This document shows positions 1-8,139 of a stretch of 42,813 nucleotides of DNA, one piece after another. The stretch is taken from assembly GCA_903822435.1 (NCBI GenBank), contig CAIJPE010000379.1:1-42813 (forward strand). The letters run 5' to 3'. The notes under the pieces are model-generated. The model did not search any database. It was given only the letters and a program-made list of their open reading frames with translations, and was not told the DNA's origin. The position numbers and the translations under genes were made by a program. The DNA comes from an uncultured beta proteobacterium (GTDB lineage Bacteria; Pseudomonadota; Gammaproteobacteria; Burkholderiales; Burkholderiaceae_C). Each line of letters opens with the position of its first letter. Positions within the stretch are counted from its first letter, which is position 1.

Positions 1-97
1 ACTCGCCGCTGAGCATGTCGGCCAGGGCCTTCTTGGCCTTCAGGATGGGCAGTGGGCAGTTCAGGCCGCGCGTGTCGAGTTCTTTGTCAACTTGCAT
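1..97 (-). CDS. TusA/SirA-family sulfur carrier protein (partial, 5' end only)
   Basis: Only the first 32 codons are inside the window; the gene continues beyond base 1. The start reads MQVDKELDTRGLNCPLPILK. The CPxP motif (Cys14) after a DTRG lead-in is the hallmark of TusA/SirA/YedF proteins, whose cysteine carries a persulfide during sulfur transfer, for example for tRNA thiolation. TusA proteins are about 75-80 residues, so well over half is missing. It is followed upstream on the same strand by the NUDIX and cysM genes, which fits a sulfur-related neighbourhood. Whether it is TusA itself or a YedF-like paralogue cannot be told from this piece. Confidence 0.85.
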   Translation of the reverse strand, partial: MQVDKELDTRGLNCPLPILKAKKALADMLSGE

Positions 98-108
98 GGG
101 CGAGCATC

Positions 109-669
109 TTACTTGCGGGGAGGCAGTTCGATGAACTGCGGTTCATGGCCGCGCGTGCGCAGCCAGTCGGCCAGCGCATAGCCGGTGCCGGCCCGCCAGC
201 AGCGCAGCTCGGGCAGGTCGTACATCTTGTATTCGGCCAGTTCGGGCGACAGGCGCACCTCGCCTCGCGCCACCGCGTGGTAGGCGATGATGACCTGGTT
301 CATGCGCTGGAAGTCGTACACGCCCACCAGCGACAGCGACTCCACTTCCAGTGCGGTTTCTTCGGTCACCTCGCGTGCGATGCCCTCCTGGGGGGTCTCG
401 CCGGCTTCCATGAAGCCCGTGATCAGCGCGAACATGCGGCCGGGCCAGGCCGCATTGCGCGCCAGCAGCACCTTGCCGCCCTGATCGCTGCATTCGATGA
501 TGGCAGCCAGCACGGGCGTGGGGTTGTTCCAGTGCGTCCAGTCGCAGGCGGGGCAGCGCAGCCGCTCCTTCATGCCGCCGTCTTCCTCGCGGGCGATCAG
601 CGCCAGACCGGTGCCGCAGCGCAGGCAGAAGTTGACATCGGCGCTCATCGGACCACCCTGCGCGCTCAT
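109..669 (-). CDS. NUDIX hydrolase with N-terminal zinc ribbon
   Basis: A 186-residue soluble enzyme of the NUDIX superfamily, expected to cleave a nucleoside diphosphate linked to another group. The N-terminal part carries two Cys-x2-Cys pairs (CLRC near residue 15 and CPAC about 25 residues later), a zinc ribbon as in NADH pyrophosphatases. The Nudix box follows, with G-x5-E-x7-REVTEE; the usual Gly near its end is Ala. The protein is shorter than NudC (about 260 residues) and lacks the NudC SQPWPFP motif, so the substrate is unknown. I chose the ATG at 669 because it overlaps the cysM stop as ATGA, which suggests translational coupling. An ATG at 648 (MSADVNFCLRCG) is the main alternative. 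Confidence 0.85.
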   Translation of the reverse strand: MSAQGGPMSADVNFCLRCGTGLALIAREEDGGMKERLRCPACDWTHWNNPTPVLAAIIECSDQGGKVLLARNAAWPGRMFALITGFMEAGETPQEGIAREVTEETALEVESLSLVGVYDFQRMNQVIIAYHAVARGEVRLSPELAEYKMYDLPELRCWRAGTGYALADWLRTRGHEPQFIELPPRK

Positions 670-1580
670 GCCGGAAACACCCCGGTGGACAGGTATCGGT
701 CGCCCCGATCGCACACGATGAAGACGATGGTGGCGTTTTCCACCTGCTCGGCGATGTGCAGGGCCACCCAGCAGGCCCCGGCAGCCGAGATGCCGGCAAA
801 CAGGCCTTCTTCGCGGGCCAGGCGGCGGGCCATGTCCTCGGCGTCGGACTGCTTGACGAGCACCAACTGGTCCACGCCGGTGGGGTCGTAGATCTTGGGC
901 AGATAGGCCTCGGGCCATTTGCGGATGCCCGGGATGCGCGAGCCCTCTGCCGGCTGCGCGCCGATGATGCGCACCTCGGGGTTCTTCGACTTCAGGAAGC
1001 GCGAGACACCGGTGATGGTGCCCGTGGTGCCCATCGCCGAGACGAAGTGGGTCACACGCCCACCCGTGTCGGCCCAGATCTCAGGGCCGGTGGTCTCGAA
1101 ATGCACGCGCGGGTTGTCGGCGTTGCCGAACTGATCGAGCACGCGGCCCTTGCCTTCCCGCTGCATCTGCTCGGCCAGGTCGCGGGCGTATTCCATGCCG
1201 CCAGAGCGGGGCGTGAGGATCAGTTCGGCGCCGAAGGCCTTCATGGTCTGGGCGCGCTCGATGGAGAGGTCCTCCGGCATGATCAGCACCATGCGGTAAC
1301 CACGGATGGCCGCGGCCATGGCCAGGGCGATGCCGGTGTTGCCCGAGGTGGCTTCGATCAGGGTGTCGCCGGGGCGGATCTCGCCGCGCTCTTCGGCACG
1401 GGCGATCATGCTGATCGCCGGACGGTCCTTCACCGAGCCGGCGGGGTTGTTGCCCTCCAGCTTGCCGAGCACGACGTTGCCACGCGACAGGCCAACGGCA
1501 CCGGTCACGCGCTGCAACCGCACCAGCGGCGTGGCGCCGATCACGTCTTCGAGTGTCTTGTAGGGCATTGTGTTGAGCAT
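666..1580 (-). CDS. cysM: Cysteine synthase B (O-acetylserine/O-phosphoserine sulfhydrylase type)
   Basis: A PLP-dependent fold-type II enzyme that makes cysteine (or S-sulfocysteine) from an activated serine. The PLP lysine lies in NPAGSVKDRP (Lys51) and the substrate loop is EATSGNTG (about residues 76-83). The length of 304 residues and the start PYKTLEDVIGATPLVRLQR match CysM rather than the longer CysK. The ATG at 1580 is preceded by AAAGG four bases upstream. An ATG at 1568 (MPYKTLED) is equally plausible from homology but has no visible ribosome site. It is coupled by ATGA to the downstream NUDIX gene. CysB, its usual regulator in proteobacteria, is encoded at 33138. Confidence 0.93.
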   Translation of the reverse strand: MLNTMPYKTLEDVIGATPLVRLQRVTGAVGLSRGNVVLGKLEGNNPAGSVKDRPAISMIARAEERGEIRPGDTLIEATSGNTGIALAMAAAIRGYRMVLIMPEDLSIERAQTMKAFGAELILTPRSGGMEYARDLAEQMQREGKGRVLDQFGNADNPRVHFETTGPEIWADTGGRVTHFVSAMGTTGTITGVSRFLKSKNPEVRIIGAQPAEGSRIPGIRKWPEAYLPKIYDPTGVDQLVLVKQSDAEDMARRLAREEGLFAGISAAGACWVALHIAEQVENATIVFIVCDRGDRYLSTGVFPA

Positions 1581-1684
1581 TTGGCCTTTGCAGGCGGTTC
1601 GGTCGGGCAAGCCTGCCTCAACCGTGGTCCACTCCCGCGATCATGCCGATTGTCGCAGCCACACGGGGTCGCCCTCGAAGGACA

Positions 1685-1693
1685 TGTGATAAT
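1685..1693 (+). promoter_or_regulatory. Probable extended -10 promoter element of tRNA-Leu
   Basis: TGTGATAAT combines an extended -10 TG with GATAAT, ending 37 bases before the mature tRNA. No convincing -35 hexamer is present at 16-18 bases upstream, as is usual for extended -10 promoters. The call rests on sequence and position only. Confidence 0.45.
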
Positions 1694-1729
1694 CCCCGAC
1701 CATCTACGGTGTGTGTTGTTGCACATCCG

Positions 1730-1814
1730 GCCCGCGTGACGAAATCGGTAGACGTAGCGGATTCAAAATCCGCCGCCGCAAGGCGTGCCAGTTCGAGTCT
1801 GGCCGCGGGCACCA
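1730..1814 (+). tRNA. tRNA-Leu(CAA)
   Basis: An 85-base class II tRNA. Acceptor strands GCCCGCG (1730-1736) and CGCGGGC (1804-1810) pair fully, followed by discriminator A and an encoded CCA. The anticodon loop TTCAAAA sits between GCGGA and TCCGC, giving anticodon CAA for UUG codons. A long variable arm (GCCGCAAGGCG region) and a TTCGAGT T-loop are visible. It is the only gene between cysM (divergent) and the rhomboid gene, whose start lies 40 bases downstream. Confidence 0.95.
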
Positions 1815-1854
1815 GCCGGGTTCGTCACCCGCACCCCCCAGGCCCATCGCCCAC

Positions 1855-2445
1855 ATGCCGCCGATCCCACCGCTGACCAAAGCCCTGATGCTGGCCTGCA
1901 CGGCCGTGTTCTGCCTCCAGGCCTTCCTGCCGCTGGAACGCTGGTTTGCGCTCTGGCCCGTGGGCAGCGGCCTGTTCATGCCGTGGCAGGTGGTGACCTA
2001 CGCCTTCCTGCACGGCGGCGTTTTCCACCTGTTCTTCAACATGCTGGGCCTGTGGATGTTCGGCTCGGAGCTCGAGCGCATCTGGGGCGAGCGCCGCTAC
2101 TGGCAGTTCCTGTTGGCCGGCGTGCTGGCTGCCGCCACCGCCCAGCTGCTGGTGACCGCCGCCACCCAGTCGATGTCGGCCACGGTGGGCGCCTCCGGCG
2201 GCCTCTTTGCCCTGCTGCTGGCTTTCGGCATGATGTTCCCCAACCGCATCATCATGCCGTTGTTCCCGCCCATCCCCATGAAGGCCCGCACCTTCGTGAT
2301 CGTGTTCGGCGCCATCGAGCTGGGCATGGGCCTGATGAACACCGGCGGCGTCGCGCACTTCGCCCACCTGGGCGGCATGGTCGGCGGCTTCCTGATGATC
2401 CGCTACTGGCGCGGCGAGCCGCCGTTCGGCAAGCGCCGGCGCTGA
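1855..2445 (+). CDS. Rhomboid-family intramembrane serine protease
   Basis: A polytopic inner-membrane protein of 196 residues with about six hydrophobic segments, the size of the catalytic core of GlpG-type rhomboids. All the key sites are present: HGGVFHLFFN (His53, His58, Asn62), the catalytic serine in GASGG (Ser114), and the catalytic histidine in FAHLGG (His171). These proteases cut transmembrane helices of other membrane proteins; the target here cannot be inferred. The ATG at 1855 starts MPPIPPLTK, right before the first hydrophobic segment. The gene ends 19 bases from the convergent SDR gene. Confidence 0.92.
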   Translation: MPPIPPLTKALMLACTAVFCLQAFLPLERWFALWPVGSGLFMPWQVVTYAFLHGGVFHLFFNMLGLWMFGSELERIWGERRYWQFLLAGVLAAATAQLLVTAATQSMSATVGASGGLFALLLAFGMMFPNRIIMPLFPPIPMKARTFVIVFGAIELGMGLMNTGGVAHFAHLGGMVGGFLMIRYWRGEPPFGKRRR

Positions 2446-2464
2446 AGTGGCCAGAGGGCCGGGT

Positions 2465-3394
2465 TCAGGCCAGGCCTTCGCGCACCGTCGGGTAGCGCAG
2501 TTCCAGCCGCAATTCGGCCTTCAGCCGCGTGTTGCGCAGGCGGCGGGACTCACTCATGAAACTCAACAGCATCGGGCTGAGTTGCTGCCGGGCCTGGTCG
2601 CGCGTGATGCGCGGCGGGCGCGGCATGCCGCACAGGTCGGCCGCGAGGTCGAAGTAGGCGCCCATCTTCAGTTCGGTGTCGTCGCTGGCGTGATAGATGC
2701 GCTGCGGCGCACCGCGCAGCAAGGCCGCCACGCAGGCCCGCGCCAGGTCGTCGGCCTGGATGTGGTTGGTGTAGACGTCGTCCGCCTCGGCCAGCACGGC
2801 CGTGCCCCGCTGCAGGCGCTCGCGCGGGTGGCCGCCCGGGCGGTCGATGCCGTAGATGCCCGGTATGCGCAAGATCGACACCGCCACGGGCACCGGGCCG
2901 GCATGGCGCCGCCCGAACGCGCGCACCTGCGCCTCGGCATCCACCCTTCGGCGCGCGCGGTCGGTGGTGGGCTGCACAGCGGCGGTTTCGTCCAGCCACG
3001 CCCCGTGGCGGTCACCATAGACGCCGCTGGTGCTGGCATACACGACCCGCCGCACGCGGCCACCCACCGCCAGGGCCCGCAACAAGGCGCGGGTGCGGGG
3101 GTCCGTGGGGCCCTGCCCGGGCGGCGGGGCCAGGTGCAGCACGGCGTCGGCCAAGGCGCCCACGCGGCGCAGGCTGGCGGCGTCGTCCAGGTTGCCCGGC
3201 ACCGGCACGGCACCCAGGCTGCGCAGCAAGGGCGCGCGGCCGGGGGTGGATGTCAAGGCCAGCACCCGCCAGCGCGGTGCCAGCAGACGCAACACGCGCA
3301 GACCCACGTCGCCGCAGCCGACGATCAGCAAGGTCTTGCGTTCTGGGCCGACCCAGGGTCCAGGTCCGGCTCGGTGTGGGTGCGTCGAAGTCAT
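2465..3394 (-). CDS. NAD(P)-binding SDR-type protein, YeeZ-like (atypical)
   Basis: A 309-residue Rossmann-fold protein. The dinucleotide-binding motif GCGDVGLRVL lies near residue 26 and the STSGVYGD motif near residue 125, as in extended SDR (epimerase-like) proteins. The normal YxxxK catalytic pair is not visible where it should follow; that region reads RARRRVDAEAQV. This matches the poorly understood YeeZ-like subgroup, so enzyme activity should not be assumed. The N-terminus before KTLLIVGCG is long and proline-rich, and a later start cannot be excluded. The gene is divergent from the reductase gene at 3480. Confidence 0.75.
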   Translation of the reverse strand: MTSTHPHRAGPGPWVGPERKTLLIVGCGDVGLRVLRLLAPRWRVLALTSTPGRAPLLRSLGAVPVPGNLDDAASLRRVGALADAVLHLAPPPGQGPTDPRTRALLRALAVGGRVRRVVYASTSGVYGDRHGAWLDETAAVQPTTDRARRRVDAEAQVRAFGRRHAGPVPVAVSILRIPGIYGIDRPGGHPRERLQRGTAVLAEADDVYTNHIQADDLARACVAALLRGAPQRIYHASDDTELKMGAYFDLAADLCGMPRPPRITRDQARQQLSPMLLSFMSESRRLRNTRLKAELRLELRYPTVREGLA

Positions 3395-3479
3395 CAGGGC
3401 CTACAGCCGGCCCGCCCGGCCAGACAGGCGGGTGAGGGCACAATTCGCACCTTGAGTTTATGCGTCGCCGATCATCTCC

Positions 3480-4523
3480 ATGAGTTTCACCATCACCATC
3501 GAACCGGCCCACCGGGTGTACCAGGCCGAACGCGACGAGGCCTTGCTGGCCGCCGCCATCCGGCAAGGCGTGGGCCTGCCCTATGGCTGCCGTGACGGTG
3601 CCTGCGGTTCCTGCAAGAGCCGCCTGGTCAGCGGCCGCGTGATCCACGGCGCGCACCAGCTCAAGGCGCTGTCGGCGGCCGAAGAAGAAGCCGGATTCAT
3701 CCTGACCTGCTGCGCCACGGCGCAGACCGATTGCACGGTGGAAGCCCGAAGCGTCCCCGGGGCCGGCGAGTTCGCGGTGCTCAAGTTGCCCAGCCGCGTG
3801 CTGAGCATCGACAAGCCGGCACCCGACGTGGCCGTGATCAAGATGCAGCTGCCGGCCAACCAGAACCTGCAATACCGCGCCGGCCAGTACATCGAGTTCA
3901 TCCTGCGCGATGGCTCCCGCCGCAGCTACAGCATGGCCAATGCGCCGCATGCGGTGGGCAGCCCCCCGGCCATCGAGCTGCACATCCGCCACATGCCCGG
4001 CGGCAAGTTCACCGATCACGTCTTCGGCGCGATGAAGGAGAAGGACATCCTGCGCATGGAAGGCCCGCTGGGCAGCTTCTTCCTGCGCGAGGAATCGGCC
4101 AAGCCGATGATCCTGCTGGCCAGCGGCACGGGCTTCGCCCCCATCAAGGCCATCATCCAGCAACTGCAGCACAAGGGCATCACACGCCCGGCCGTGCTGT
4201 ACTGGGGCGCTCGCCGCAAGGCCGACCTGTACCAGCACGCCTGGTGCCAGGAAGCCGCCGCCGCCATGCCCAACCTGCGCTACGTGCCGGTGCTCTCCGA
4301 GCCCACGGCCGAGGACGCCTGGGAAGGCCGCACCGGCTTCGTCCACCAGGCCGTGATGGCCGATTTCCCGGACCTTTCGGGCCACCAGGTGTATGCCTGC
4401 GGCGCGCCGATCATGGTGGAGTCGGCCGAGCGCGATTTCGTGGCGGCGTGCGGCCTCCCCGCCGACGAGTTCTACGCCGATTCCTTCACGTCCGAGGCCG
4501 ACAAGCACGGGGCCGCGGCATGA
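3480..4523 (+). CDS. 2Fe-2S ferredoxin / FAD / NAD(P)H oxidoreductase (CDP-6-deoxy-delta-3,4-glucoseen reductase-like)
   Basis: A 347-residue electron-transfer reductase of three parts. Residues 1-90 form a plant-type ferredoxin domain with cluster cysteines Cys37, Cys42, Cys45 and Cys77 or Cys78. The middle is a flavin domain with the RxYS signature (RSYSMANA), and the C-terminal NAD-binding domain has SGTGFAPIKAI. Burkholderiales proteins of this layout are often labelled glucoseen reductase, but no sugar pathway genes are nearby, so the electron acceptor is unknown; a phenol-hydroxylase-type reductase role is an alternative. The stop overlaps the next start as ATGA, so the pair is probably translated together. 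Confidence 0.85.
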   Translation: MSFTITIEPAHRVYQAERDEALLAAAIRQGVGLPYGCRDGACGSCKSRLVSGRVIHGAHQLKALSAAEEEAGFILTCCATAQTDCTVEARSVPGAGEFAVLKLPSRVLSIDKPAPDVAVIKMQLPANQNLQYRAGQYIEFILRDGSRRSYSMANAPHAVGSPPAIELHIRHMPGGKFTDHVFGAMKEKDILRMEGPLGSFFLREESAKPMILLASGTGFAPIKAIIQQLQHKGITRPAVLYWGARRKADLYQHAWCQEAAAAMPNLRYVPVLSEPTAEDAWEGRTGFVHQAVMADFPDLSGHQVYACGAPIMVESAERDFVAACGLPADEFYADSFTSEADKHGAAA

Positions 4524-5488
4524 AGCCCGGACGGCGCGCCGCACTGGCGGGCCTGGCGGCCCTGGCCAGCCCCATGGTGCGGGCGCAGGCCCGGGTGATC
4601 AAGCTGGTGGTGCCTTACCCGGCCGGCGGCCCGCTGGACCTCGTGGCCCGCGCACTGGGCGAACGCGTGAAGGACAGCCTGGGGACGGTCGTGGTCGAGA
4701 ACCGCCCCGGCGCGGGCGGCAACCTGGGCGCCGACATCGTGGCCAAGGCGGCCCCCGACGGCAACACGCTGGTGATGGGGGCGGTGGCCACGCACGCCAT
4801 CAACCCCTGGCTGTACGCCAGGATTCCCTATGACCCGGTGCGCGACTTCACGCCCATCACCCTGGTCGCCCAGGTACCGAACGTGCTGGTGATGAACGCC
4901 GAGGCGGCAGCCCGGCTGAAGATCCAGACCCTGGCCGATCTCATCGCCTACGCCCGCCAGAACCCCGGCAAGCTGAACTACGGTTCGGGCGGCAACGGCA
5001 GCGCAGGGCACCTGGCCGGCGAGATCTTCAAGTCGCAGGCGGGCCTGTTCATCGTGCACATCCCCTATGCCGGCGGTCCTCCGGCCCAGCTCGCACTGCT
5101 CAGCGGGCAGGTGGACTTCACCTTCGACAACCTAGCCACGGCATCGGCGAACATCAAGAGCGGCAAGCTCAAGGCGCTGGCCGTGACCACCGCCAGACGC
5201 TCCAGCGCCATGCCCGAGCTGCCCACCATGGGAGAAGCCGGGGTGCCGCAGTTCGACATCGGCACGTGGTTCGGACTTTTCGGGCCAGCGCACCTGCCGC
5301 CCGATGTCACCGCACGGTTGAACCGCGCCTTCGTGGAGGCCCTGGGCACGCCTGAGGTCAAGGCCCGGATGGCCGCGTTGATGGCCGAACCTTCACCCAC
5401 CACGCCCGAGCAGTTCGGGGCCTTCGTCAGGCACGAGCTGGCGAAGTACGCCGGCGTGGTGAAAGCCAGCGGCGCGCGCATCGACTGA
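4520..5488 (+). CDS. Bug-family (TctC-like) periplasmic substrate-binding protein
   Basis: A 322-residue exported binding protein. The start MKPGRRAALAGLAAL is a signal peptide with a twin arginine, ending near VRAQA, so Tat export is possible. The body shows the Bug/TctC hallmarks: PYPAGGPLD after the first strand, NRPGAGGN, and NYGSGGNGSAGHLAGE. These proteins bind carboxylates for tripartite tricarboxylate transport, but many Burkholderiales copies, like this one, have no TctAB membrane genes beside them and may serve sensing or share a distant permease. It overlaps the reductase gene by 4 bases; a functional link is unproven. Confidence 0.9.
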   Translation: MKPGRRAALAGLAALASPMVRAQARVIKLVVPYPAGGPLDLVARALGERVKDSLGTVVVENRPGAGGNLGADIVAKAAPDGNTLVMGAVATHAINPWLYARIPYDPVRDFTPITLVAQVPNVLVMNAEAAARLKIQTLADLIAYARQNPGKLNYGSGGNGSAGHLAGEIFKSQAGLFIVHIPYAGGPPAQLALLSGQVDFTFDNLATASANIKSGKLKALAVTTARRSSAMPELPTMGEAGVPQFDIGTWFGLFGPAHLPPDVTARLNRAFVEALGTPEVKARMAALMAEPSPTTPEQFGAFVRHELAKYAGVVKASGARID

Positions 5489-5527
5489 TCGGCCGCGGCC
5501 ACGGAAGCCGCTTGGCCTGCGTGCGGC

Positions 5528-6241
5528 CTATTCGCCCAGGTAGGCCGCCCGCACCTTGGGGTCGCTCAACAGCGCCTTGGCCGGGCCGGTCATGGTGATT
5601 TCGCCCGACTCCATGACGTAGCCGCGGTCGGCCAGGCCCAGCGCGCGGCTGGCGTTCTGCTCGACCAGCAGCACCGTGGTGCCACCCGCGTGGACCTCGG
5701 CGATGGTCTCGAAGATCTTGTCCACCATGATGGGGCTCAGGCCCATGGAGGGTTCATCCAGCAGCAGCACCTTGGGGCGGGCCATCAGCGCGCGGCCCAT
5801 GGCCAGCATCTGCTGCTCGCCGCCGCTCATGGTGCCGGCGAGCTGGGCACGGCGCTCGCGAAGTCGCGGGAAGCGGACGAAGACCTTTTCGATGTCGGAT
5901 TCGATCTCGTCGTCGTTGCGCACGAAGGCACCCATCTGCAGGTTCTCGGTGATGGTCATCCGCGTGAAGGTGCCACGGCCTTCCGGCACCATCACGAGGC
6001 CCTGCTTGACGAGGTCCCAGGGGCCCTGCCCCTTGATGGGCTTGCCCATGAATTCGATCTGCCCGTCGGCGACCGCTTGCGTGCCGGTCACGGCCTTGAG
6101 CGTGGTGGTCTTGCCCGCGCCGTTGGCGCCGATCAAGCTCACCAGTTCACCGGCATTGACCTCGAAGCTGACGCCCTTGACCGCCTGGATGCCGCCATAG
6201 GCGACCTTCAGGCCGGTGACTTTCAACAGGGGTGTGGCCAT
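5528..6241 (-). CDS. livF: Branched-chain amino acid-type ABC transporter ATPase LivF
   Basis: A 237-residue ATP-binding subunit, last gene of the liv operon. Walker A is GANGAGKTT (about residues 37-45), the signature is MSGGEQQ, and Walker B is VLLLDEPSMGLS. With LivG it drives import by the LivHM channel of a substrate delivered by a periplasmic LivJ/K protein. The length and C-terminal LLSDPKVRAAYLGE ending are typical for LivF. It starts 15 bases after the livG stop. The liv subfamily also handles urea, amides and aromatic acids, so the substrate is not certain. Confidence 0.93.
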   Translation of the reverse strand: MATPLLKVTGLKVAYGGIQAVKGVSFEVNAGELVSLIGANGAGKTTTLKAVTGTQAVADGQIEFMGKPIKGQGPWDLVKQGLVMVPEGRGTFTRMTITENLQMGAFVRNDDEIESDIEKVFVRFPRLRERRAQLAGTMSGGEQQMLAMGRALMARPKVLLLDEPSMGLSPIMVDKIFETIAEVHAGGTTVLLVEQNASRALGLADRGYVMESGEITMTGPAKALLSDPKVRAAYLGE

Positions 6242-6256
6242 GTTCTTCGTGTTCCC

Positions 6257-7027
6257 TCAATGTTGACCGGCGCCAAGGTACGCTTCGATCACCTTCTCGT
6301 TCTTCTGCACCTCGGCGGAGGTGCCTTCGGCAATCTGCTTGCCGTAGTCGAGCACCGTCACGCGGTCGCACAGGCCCATCACCAGCTTGACGTCATGCTC
6401 GATCAACAGGATGGTGCGCCCGTCCTTGCGAATGCGGTCGATGAGTTCGCGCAGCACCACTTTCTCAGTGGCGTTCATGCCGGCGGCCGGCTCGTCCAGG
6501 GCGATGAGCTTGGGATCGGTGGCCAGCGCACGCGCGATCTCCAGGCGGCGCTGGTCGCCGTAGCTCAGCGTGCGGGCCTTGAAATCGGCGTACTTGCCGA
6601 TGCCCACGTAATCCAGCAGCTCTTGGGCACGCTTGGCGATGGCCACCTCTTCGGCCTTGAAGCCTGACGTTCGGAAGATCGCCCCGACGAGACCCGAATG
6701 CGTCCGTACGTGGCGCCCGACCATCACGTTTTCCAAGGCAGTCATCTCGGAGAACAGGCGGATGTTCTGGAAGGTGCGGGCGATGCCGGCATAGGCCACC
6801 TCGTGCACCGCACTGGGCTTGTACGGTGCGCCGCCGAGCTCGAAGGTGCCCGAGTCGGGGATGTACAGCCCGGTGATGACGTTGAAGAAGGTGGTCTTGC
6901 CCGCACCGTTGGGGCCGATCAGGCCGTAGACCTGGCCGGCGTTGATGGTGATGCCCACCTCGGACAGGGCCTGCAGGCCGCCGAAGCGCTTGCTGACACC
7001 CTGGACCTTCAGAACCGTTTGCGACAT
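6257..7027 (-). CDS. livG: Branched-chain amino acid-type ABC transporter ATPase LivG
   Basis: A 256-residue ATPase partner of LivF. Walker A is GPNGAGKTT, the signature motif is LSYGDQRRLEIARAL, which is the LivG version of LSGGQ, and Walker B is LIALDEPAAGMN. The extended segment between Walker A and the signature, typical of LivG, is present. The start MSQTVLKVQGVSKRFGG at 7027 gives the normal length; an open frame continues upstream but into the livM coding region in another frame. It lies 17 bases after livM and 15 bases before livF. Confidence 0.93.
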   Translation of the reverse strand: MSQTVLKVQGVSKRFGGLQALSEVGITINAGQVYGLIGPNGAGKTTFFNVITGLYIPDSGTFELGGAPYKPSAVHEVAYAGIARTFQNIRLFSEMTALENVMVGRHVRTHSGLVGAIFRTSGFKAEEVAIAKRAQELLDYVGIGKYADFKARTLSYGDQRRLEIARALATDPKLIALDEPAAGMNATEKVVLRELIDRIRKDGRTILLIEHDVKLVMGLCDRVTVLDYGKQIAEGTSAEVQKNEKVIEAYLGAGQH

Positions 7028-7044
7028 GTTGGCGTCCCTCGTTT

Positions 7045-8124
7045 TCAGCCGGCGGGTTGGGCGGCGCCCTTGCCGTGCTCGCGCGCGGGCCACAGGCCGC
7101 GGGGACGCGACAGCATGACGGCGATCATGGCCAGGGCCACGAGCAGCTGGCGAAGGATGGAAGCGTCGAGCCGTCCGCCGGTCACCTCCTGCAGCGGGCC
7201 AGCCGCGTAGCGCAAGGCCTCGGGCAGGATGGACAGCATCAGAGCGCCGAGGATCACGCCGGGCAGGTGCCCCATGCCGCCCAGCACCACCATGGCCACG
7301 ATCATCACGCTTTCCTGCAGGCTGAAGGACTCGGGCGAGACGAAGCCCTGGAAGGACGCGAACATGGCACCCGAGACGCCGCCGAAGGTGGCGCCCATGC
7401 CGAAGGCCAGCAGCTTCATGTTGCGCGTGTTGATGCCCATGGCCTTGGCGGCGATCTCGTCTTCTCGGATGGCCATCCAGGCGCGGCCGATGCGCGAGAA
7501 CTCCAGGCGGTGACAGATGATCACGCTGAGCACCACCAACCCGAGGAAGAGGTAGTAGTACAGCGTCACCGAGTTGATGCGGAAAGTGCCGATGTCCAGG
7601 TTCTTGCCGAAGCTGAAGCCGAACAGGTTCATCGAGTCGATCCGGTCCAGACCGCGCGGCCCGTTGGTGATGTTGAGCGGCTGCTCGAGGTTGTTCATGA
7701 ACACGCGGATGATTTCGCCGAAGCCCAAGGTGACGATGGCGAGGTAGTCGCCCCGCAGCTTGAGCACCGGCAAGCCCAGCAGCACGCCCGCCAGCGCCGC
7801 CAGGGCCGCAGACAGCGGGATGACGGCCCAGACCGGCGTGTGCATGCCGCCCGGAAGGGCCTTGGCGATCCACTCGAAGTTCTCGATGAGTTGCGGCGAG
7901 GCCAGCAAGGCGTACATGTACGCACCCACCGCGTAGAAGGCCACGTAGCCCAGGTCGAGCAGGCCGGCATAGCCCACCACGATGTTCAGGCCCAGGGCCA
8001 GCATCACGTACAACAGGGCGCCGGCCATGATGCGCACGGGGCCGGAGCCGAACTGCTGCGCCACCAGGGGCAGGGCGATCAGGAACAGGGCGCTGACGAT
8101 GAAGACGAAGATCTTGCTTTTCAT
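7045..8124 (-). CDS. livM: Branched-chain amino acid-type ABC transporter permease LivM
   Basis: A 359-residue inner-membrane permease with about nine or ten hydrophobic segments. It contains the conserved GYAGLLDLGYVAFYAVGAY segment near residue 50 and a cytoplasmic loop RIGRAWMAIREDEIAAKAMG, the ATPase contact region of LivM. It forms the channel with LivH. A charged, non-conserved tail after RPRGLWPAREHGKG ends the protein. The gene starts 15 bases after livH stops. Confidence 0.92.
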   Translation of the reverse strand: MKSKIFVFIVSALFLIALPLVAQQFGSGPVRIMAGALLYVMLALGLNIVVGYAGLLDLGYVAFYAVGAYMYALLASPQLIENFEWIAKALPGGMHTPVWAVIPLSAALAALAGVLLGLPVLKLRGDYLAIVTLGFGEIIRVFMNNLEQPLNITNGPRGLDRIDSMNLFGFSFGKNLDIGTFRINSVTLYYYLFLGLVVLSVIICHRLEFSRIGRAWMAIREDEIAAKAMGINTRNMKLLAFGMGATFGGVSGAMFASFQGFVSPESFSLQESVMIVAMVVLGGMGHLPGVILGALMLSILPEALRYAAGPLQEVTGGRLDASILRQLLVALAMIAVMLSRPRGLWPAREHGKGAAQPAG

Positions 8125-8139
8125 GGTCGAGATCCCTGT

